From Flaviflexus equikiangi (GTDB taxonomy: Bacteria; Actinomycetota; Actinomycetes; Actinomycetales; Actinomycetaceae): a stretch of DNA of 64,000 nt. Both the position numbers and the translations under genes were made by a program. The DNA lies in assembly GCF_014069875.1 (NCBI RefSeq), contig NZ_CP059676.1, positions 868,001 through 932,000 of the forward strand, written 5' to 3'. Positions 60,916 to 64,000 of the stretch are shown piece after piece. The stretch's first letter is position 1. Every line of letters begins with the position of its first letter. A model generated the notes under the pieces. The model had not been told where the DNA came from. It saw only the letters and a program-made list of their open reading frames with translations, and made no database searches.

Positions 60916-62273
60916 TGGACTCGCAACCTGAAAATGATATGTACCGCGCTCTCGAGAAGTGGCGCGAACTGCCGTCGAAGCATCAGCCTGCCTGGCCTGA
61001 TACCGAAGAGGTGCGTCGAGTCGGGGAGTATCTGCGCTCGATGCCGCCTCTGGTCTTCGCCGGAGAGGCCGACACTCTCAAGACTGAAATCGCGAAGGCT
61101 GGACGGGGTGAAGCTTTTATCCTCCAGGGCGGGGACTGTGCGGAGACGTTCGCGGACTCCGTATCCGCCGCTCGCATCCGTGCCAAGATCCAGACGATTC
61201 TCCAGATGGCGATCGTCTTGACCTACGGCGCCGCTTTGCCCGTCATCAAGATCGGCCGCATGGCGGGTCAGTATGCGAAGCCGCGCTCGAATCCGCTCGA
61301 GGAGCGCGACGGGATCGAGCTGCCGTCGTACATGGGCGACGCTGTGAACGGCCACGACTTCACGCCGGAAGAGCGGATCCCGGATCCGCAGCGCATGATC
61401 GAGGCCTATCATCGCTCCGCGACGACGCTCAACCTCATCCGTGCGTTCACGGGCGGCGGATTCGCCGACATGTCCAAGGTCCACGAGTGGAACAAGGGAT
61501 TCACGGAGAACCCGGCCTACAAGAAGTACGAGAAGATCGCGGCCGATATCGACTGGGCCCTGCGGTTCATGAAGGCGGCAGGAATCGATTCGCCCGCACT
61601 GCGCACGGTGGACATGTATTCCTCCCACGAGGCACTCCTCCTCGAATACGAGAATGCGATGACTCGCATCGACCAGCGCACCGCACACCCGTACAACACG
61701 TCGGCTCACTTCCTGTGGATTGGGGAGCGTACCCGTGACTGGGACGGTGCACACGTCGATCTGCTGTCTCGCGTGCGCAACCCCATCGGCGTGAAACTCG
61801 GACCGACAACCTCGGTCGATGACGCGGTCCGGCTCATGGACAAGCTCAACCCTGAGGGCGAGGAGGGCCGTATCACCTTCATCACTCGCATGGGTGCGAC
61901 GAAGATCCGGGACATCCTGCCCGCTCTCGTCGAGGGCGTCACGAGGGACGGCCGTCCGGTGACGTGGATGACGGATCCGATGCACGGGAATACCATCACC
62001 GCATCAAACGGCTACAAGACCCGTCGGATGGAGGACGTGGTCGATGAGGTGCAGGGATTCTTCGAAGTCCACACGTCGCTGGGAACTGTACCGGGCGGTG
62101 TGCACATCGAACTGACAGGCGATTCCGTGACGGAGGTTCTCGGTGGATCGGAGGAACTCTCGGAAGAGATCCTGTCTCAGCGATACGAGACTCTCGTGGA
62201 TCCTCGCCTGAATCACGGCCAATCGCTCGAGTTGGCGTTCCTCGTCTCGCAGATGCTGCGAGAGAACAGCTGA
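60915..62273 (+). CDS. aroG: type II 3-deoxy-7-phosphoheptulonate synthase
   Basis: 452 residues. First step of the shikimate pathway (PEP + erythrose 4-phosphate). Type II features: PPLVFAGEADTLKTEIAKAG, FILQGGDCAETFADSVSAAR (metal-binding Cys), KIGRMAGQYAKPRSNPLEER, HFLWIGERTRDWDGAHVDLL, ITRMGATKIRDILPALVEGV and VTWMTDPMHGNTI. It is close to the mycobacterial enzyme, which is feedback-inhibited by aromatic acids and binds chorismate mutase. The leaderless GTG start is well supported. Confidence 0.95.
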   Translation: MDSQPENDMYRALEKWRELPSKHQPAWPDTEEVRRVGEYLRSMPPLVFAGEADTLKTEIAKAGRGEAFILQGGDCAETFADSVSAARIRAKIQTILQMAIVLTYGAALPVIKIGRMAGQYAKPRSNPLEERDGIELPSYMGDAVNGHDFTPEERIPDPQRMIEAYHRSATTLNLIRAFTGGGFADMSKVHEWNKGFTENPAYKKYEKIAADIDWALRFMKAAGIDSPALRTVDMYSSHEALLLEYENAMTRIDQRTAHPYNTSAHFLWIGERTRDWDGAHVDLLSRVRNPIGVKLGPTTSVDDAVRLMDKLNPEGEEGRITFITRMGATKIRDILPALVEGVTRDGRPVTWMTDPMHGNTITASNGYKTRRMEDVVDEVQGFFEVHTSLGTVPGGVHIELTGDSVTEVLGGSEELSEEILSQRYETLVDPRLNHGQSLELAFLVSQMLRENS

Positions 62274-62283
62274 CAACGATTGG

Positions 62284-62324
62284 GGCTGCCGGGCCGGGTC
62301 ATCGACCTGTCCAGCAGCCTTTTT
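62284..62324 (+). terminator. intrinsic terminator of the DAHP synthase gene
   Basis: GGCTGC (62284-62289) pairs with GCAGCC (62314-62319), with inner pairing GGGTC/GACC, and is followed directly by TTTTT. Confidence 0.8.
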
Positions 62325-62373
62325 CGTGCCTTGACGCCACGACCGCTGTCTGATCCTCACGGTGGCGCGGCAA

Positions 62374-64000
62374 TCACAGCACGGTGAGGACAATGACGGT
62401 GCCTTTCGGAGCGAGCTCGCCTGCCGGTACCGACTGGTCTCGAACAGTGCCGAACACCCCGCCGAGGAATGTCTCGATCTCGACGACGAACCCAGCATCG
62501 TCGAGCACTCTCGTGGCCTCGTCGCGCTGCCATCCGAAGACGTCGGGGACCTCGATGAGTTCGGGTCCGAGCGAGACGGTGAGCGTGACAGTATCGCCCC
62601 GATAGAGGGTTCCGGAGGCCGACTGGCTGACGATGTCCCCCTCTGGGACGGTATCCGAATAGGCGTCATCGCGTTCGACGGTCACACCTGCGTCCCGCAG
62701 GAGCTCTTCCGCCTCGGAGAATGCCAATCCCCGAACATCGATGACCTGGACGGGTTCCCTCCCGAGTGAGACCGTCACGACGACGACCGTCGAATGATCG
62801 GTCTCCGTATTGGGGGCAACCGACTGGCTGATGACGCTGCCCGGGGGGACGACGTCCGAGTAGGCTTCGGCGATCTCGGGCTCAAGCCGTGCCTCCCGCA
62901 ATTGATACTCGGCCGTTTCCTGAGGAAGACCGACAACGGCGGGTACGATGACCTGCTCGATGCCCTGGGAGACTGTCAAGACCACGGTCTCGTCTCGGGA
63001 CAGATCGGCTGGCACCGACGGATCCGTCGAGATGACGCGGCCTTCGGGCACATCGTCGGAATATTCGTAGCGTACATCGGGACTGAGACCCACACTGTCG
63101 ATGATCGAGACGGCGGCTTCCGCGTCACGGCCCGTCACGTCGGGCAACGCTATCCGCATTCCCGGGCCAGCCGTGAAATACCAGAACGCTCCTGCGGCTG
63201 TGGCTGCGACAAGGATGATGGTGATGAGCAACCGCCATACCTTCGATGCCGTTGAGGACGGATTCTTGTTCGAGCCGGAGCGCAGTCTGGCCAGTTCGTG
63301 GCCCTTGCTCGACAGGCGCCGCTCCGGCGGGGCCGTGAGGCGCGCGGTCCGATGGGAGGGAGTGAACGCCCGGGTCGTCATACCATCGTCGGGACGCTTC
63401 TCGGCCGGATCGAATGCGGTTGGAGTGACAGCAATCCTGCGTTTGGCGACGATAGCGTCGAGATCCTTGAGCACTGTCTGCACCCGATCGCGCGCCTCGA
63501 TACCGTCTGCGGGGCGATGCTCCGGATCTTTCGCCGTGAGGATTCCGATAAGGGAATCGACAGAGGAGGGGACCCACGGGGCGATCGTCGACAGTCTCGG
63601 CATGGGGTCGTTGACGTGCTTATAGGCAACGGCGATCGGCGTATCGGCAGTGAAGGGGACATCCCCGGCGATCAGCTCATACAGCATGATGCCGGCGGCG
63701 TAGATATCCGAGCGCGAGGTCGCCTCCTTCTCGAGGACCTCGGGTGCGAGATAGGCGACGGTGCCGAGAACGGTCCCCGCCGATGTTGAGCGTGCTGCCG
63801 CGACCGCGCGCGACAGGCCGAAATCCGTCACCTTGGCGGCGGGATTGTCCCCTCCCACCATCATGACGTTTTCCGGTTTGACGTCTCGGTGGATGAGGCC
63901 CGCGCGGTGGGCGGTGCCCAGGGCGGAAAGGACTTGGGCGACGATCTCGAGCGCGGTGCCGAGGGGAAGCGAGCCGCGCCGACCGAGTTCGGTGCGCAGA
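62374..64000 (-). CDS. pknB: PASTA-domain serine/threonine kinase, N-terminus outside the window
   Basis: About 540 C-terminal residues are seen; the gene continues past 64,000. The kinase part has the catalytic loop HRAGLIHRDVKPENVMMVGG, the DFG of VTDFGLSRAV, the APE equivalent in VAYLAPEVLE, and SDIYAAGIMLYELIAGDVPF. A juxtamembrane region and one helix follow (LLITIILVAATAAGAFWYF), then four PASTA domains, each of the DVxG...GxVxSQS form (for example PDVTGRDAEAAVSIIDSVGL). PASTA repeats bind peptidoglycan or lipid II outside the cell; the kinase controls growth and division. Residue numbering and start cannot be given. Confidence 0.94.
   Translation of the reverse strand, partial: LRTELGRRGSLPLGTALEIVAQVLSALGTAHRAGLIHRDVKPENVMMVGGDNPAAKVTDFGLSRAVAAARSTSAGTVLGTVAYLAPEVLEKEATSRSDIYAAGIMLYELIAGDVPFTADTPIAVAYKHVNDPMPRLSTIAPWVPSSVDSLIGILTAKDPEHRPADGIEARDRVQTVLKDLDAIVAKRRIAVTPTAFDPAEKRPDDGMTTRAFTPSHRTARLTAPPERRLSSKGHELARLRSGSNKNPSSTASKVWRLLITIILVAATAAGAFWYFTAGPGMRIALPDVTGRDAEAAVSIIDSVGLSPDVRYEYSDDVPEGRVISTDPSVPADLSRDETVVLTVSQGIEQVIVPAVVGLPQETAEYQLREARLEPEIAEAYSDVVPPGSVISQSVAPNTETDHSTVVVVTVSLGREPVQVIDVRGLAFSEAEELLRDAGVTVERDDAYSDTVPEGDIVSQSASGTLYRGDTVTLTVSLGPELIEVPDVFGWQRDEATRVLDDAGFVVEIETFLGGVFGTVRDQSVPAGELAPKGTVIVLTVL

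Noticed and set aside
1-64000. CRISPR arrays, tRNA genes, rRNA genes, prophage or replication origin
   Set aside because: No regularly spaced repeats, no cloverleaf sequences I could recognise, no 16S/23S motifs, no phage structural genes and no DnaA-box cluster were seen.

Overview
The window is a GC-rich chromosomal segment from an actinobacterium, most likely a respiring member of the Actinomycetaceae (a Flaviflexus-like organism is my guess from gene content alone, not from any search). Supporting signs are the actinobacterial bc1-aa3 respiratory genes (ctaC, ctaD, ctaF, ctaE, qcrC, qcrA, qcrB), the glnA2-glnE pair with a separate glnA1, polyphosphate glucokinase, a PPi-type phosphofructokinase, type II DAHP synthase, a PASTA-domain PknB kinase, DUF3043 and DUF4191 proteins, an actinobacterial class A RNase P RNA, and many genes with a TANNNT box 6-7 nt before an ATG/GTG start, the signature of leaderless transcripts.

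Layout. 1-11,000: transport and regulation: an APC permease (cut by the window edge), a META-type lipoprotein, a DUF5692 membrane protein divergent from a TetR regulator, MgtE, an HTH regulator with a doubled operator at its own promoter, an MMPL exporter with its TetR repressor, a BASS symporter, a coiled-coil 'zinc ribbon' protein that has lost its zinc cysteines, and YaaA. 11,018-19,640: a disturbed island: a decayed fragment of glnE, an intact IS256-family element with terminal repeats and a probable target duplication, a 27-bp tandem repeat, two large overlapping YhgE/Pip membrane genes, and a decayed IS3-family transposase. 19,660-31,200: rnpB, a frameshifted Nif3-family gene, ppgK-map, a SPOR-like small protein, panB, and the nitrogen-assimilation block glnA2-glnE and glnA1.

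31,189-45,420: DUF4191 protein, MFS transporter, lpd-sucB (2-oxoacid dehydrogenase E3 and E2), pepA, pyrD, an aldo/keto reductase, DUF3043 protein, M20 dipeptidase with a glycerate-kinase-like partner, erpA and a lipoprotein FKBP isomerase. 45,630-55,310: respiration. ctaC-ctaD-ctaF on the plus strand face ctaE-qcrC-qcrA-qcrB on the minus strand, with sodA and three small envelope proteins between. 55,560-64,000: pseudo-receiver/trpD, a stand-alone AsnC-type ligand domain, a DnaQ-UvrC-like fusion nuclease, pfp, the DAHP synthase gene and the 5'-truncated (by the window edge) pknB.

Most of the window is ordinary core genome. I did not find a clearly new multi-gene system. The unusual material is in the 11-20 kb island, in the two damaged or degenerate conserved genes (Nif3 frameshift, cysteine-less zinc ribbon protein), in well-formed operator palindromes, and in the strikingly regular leaderless promoters.
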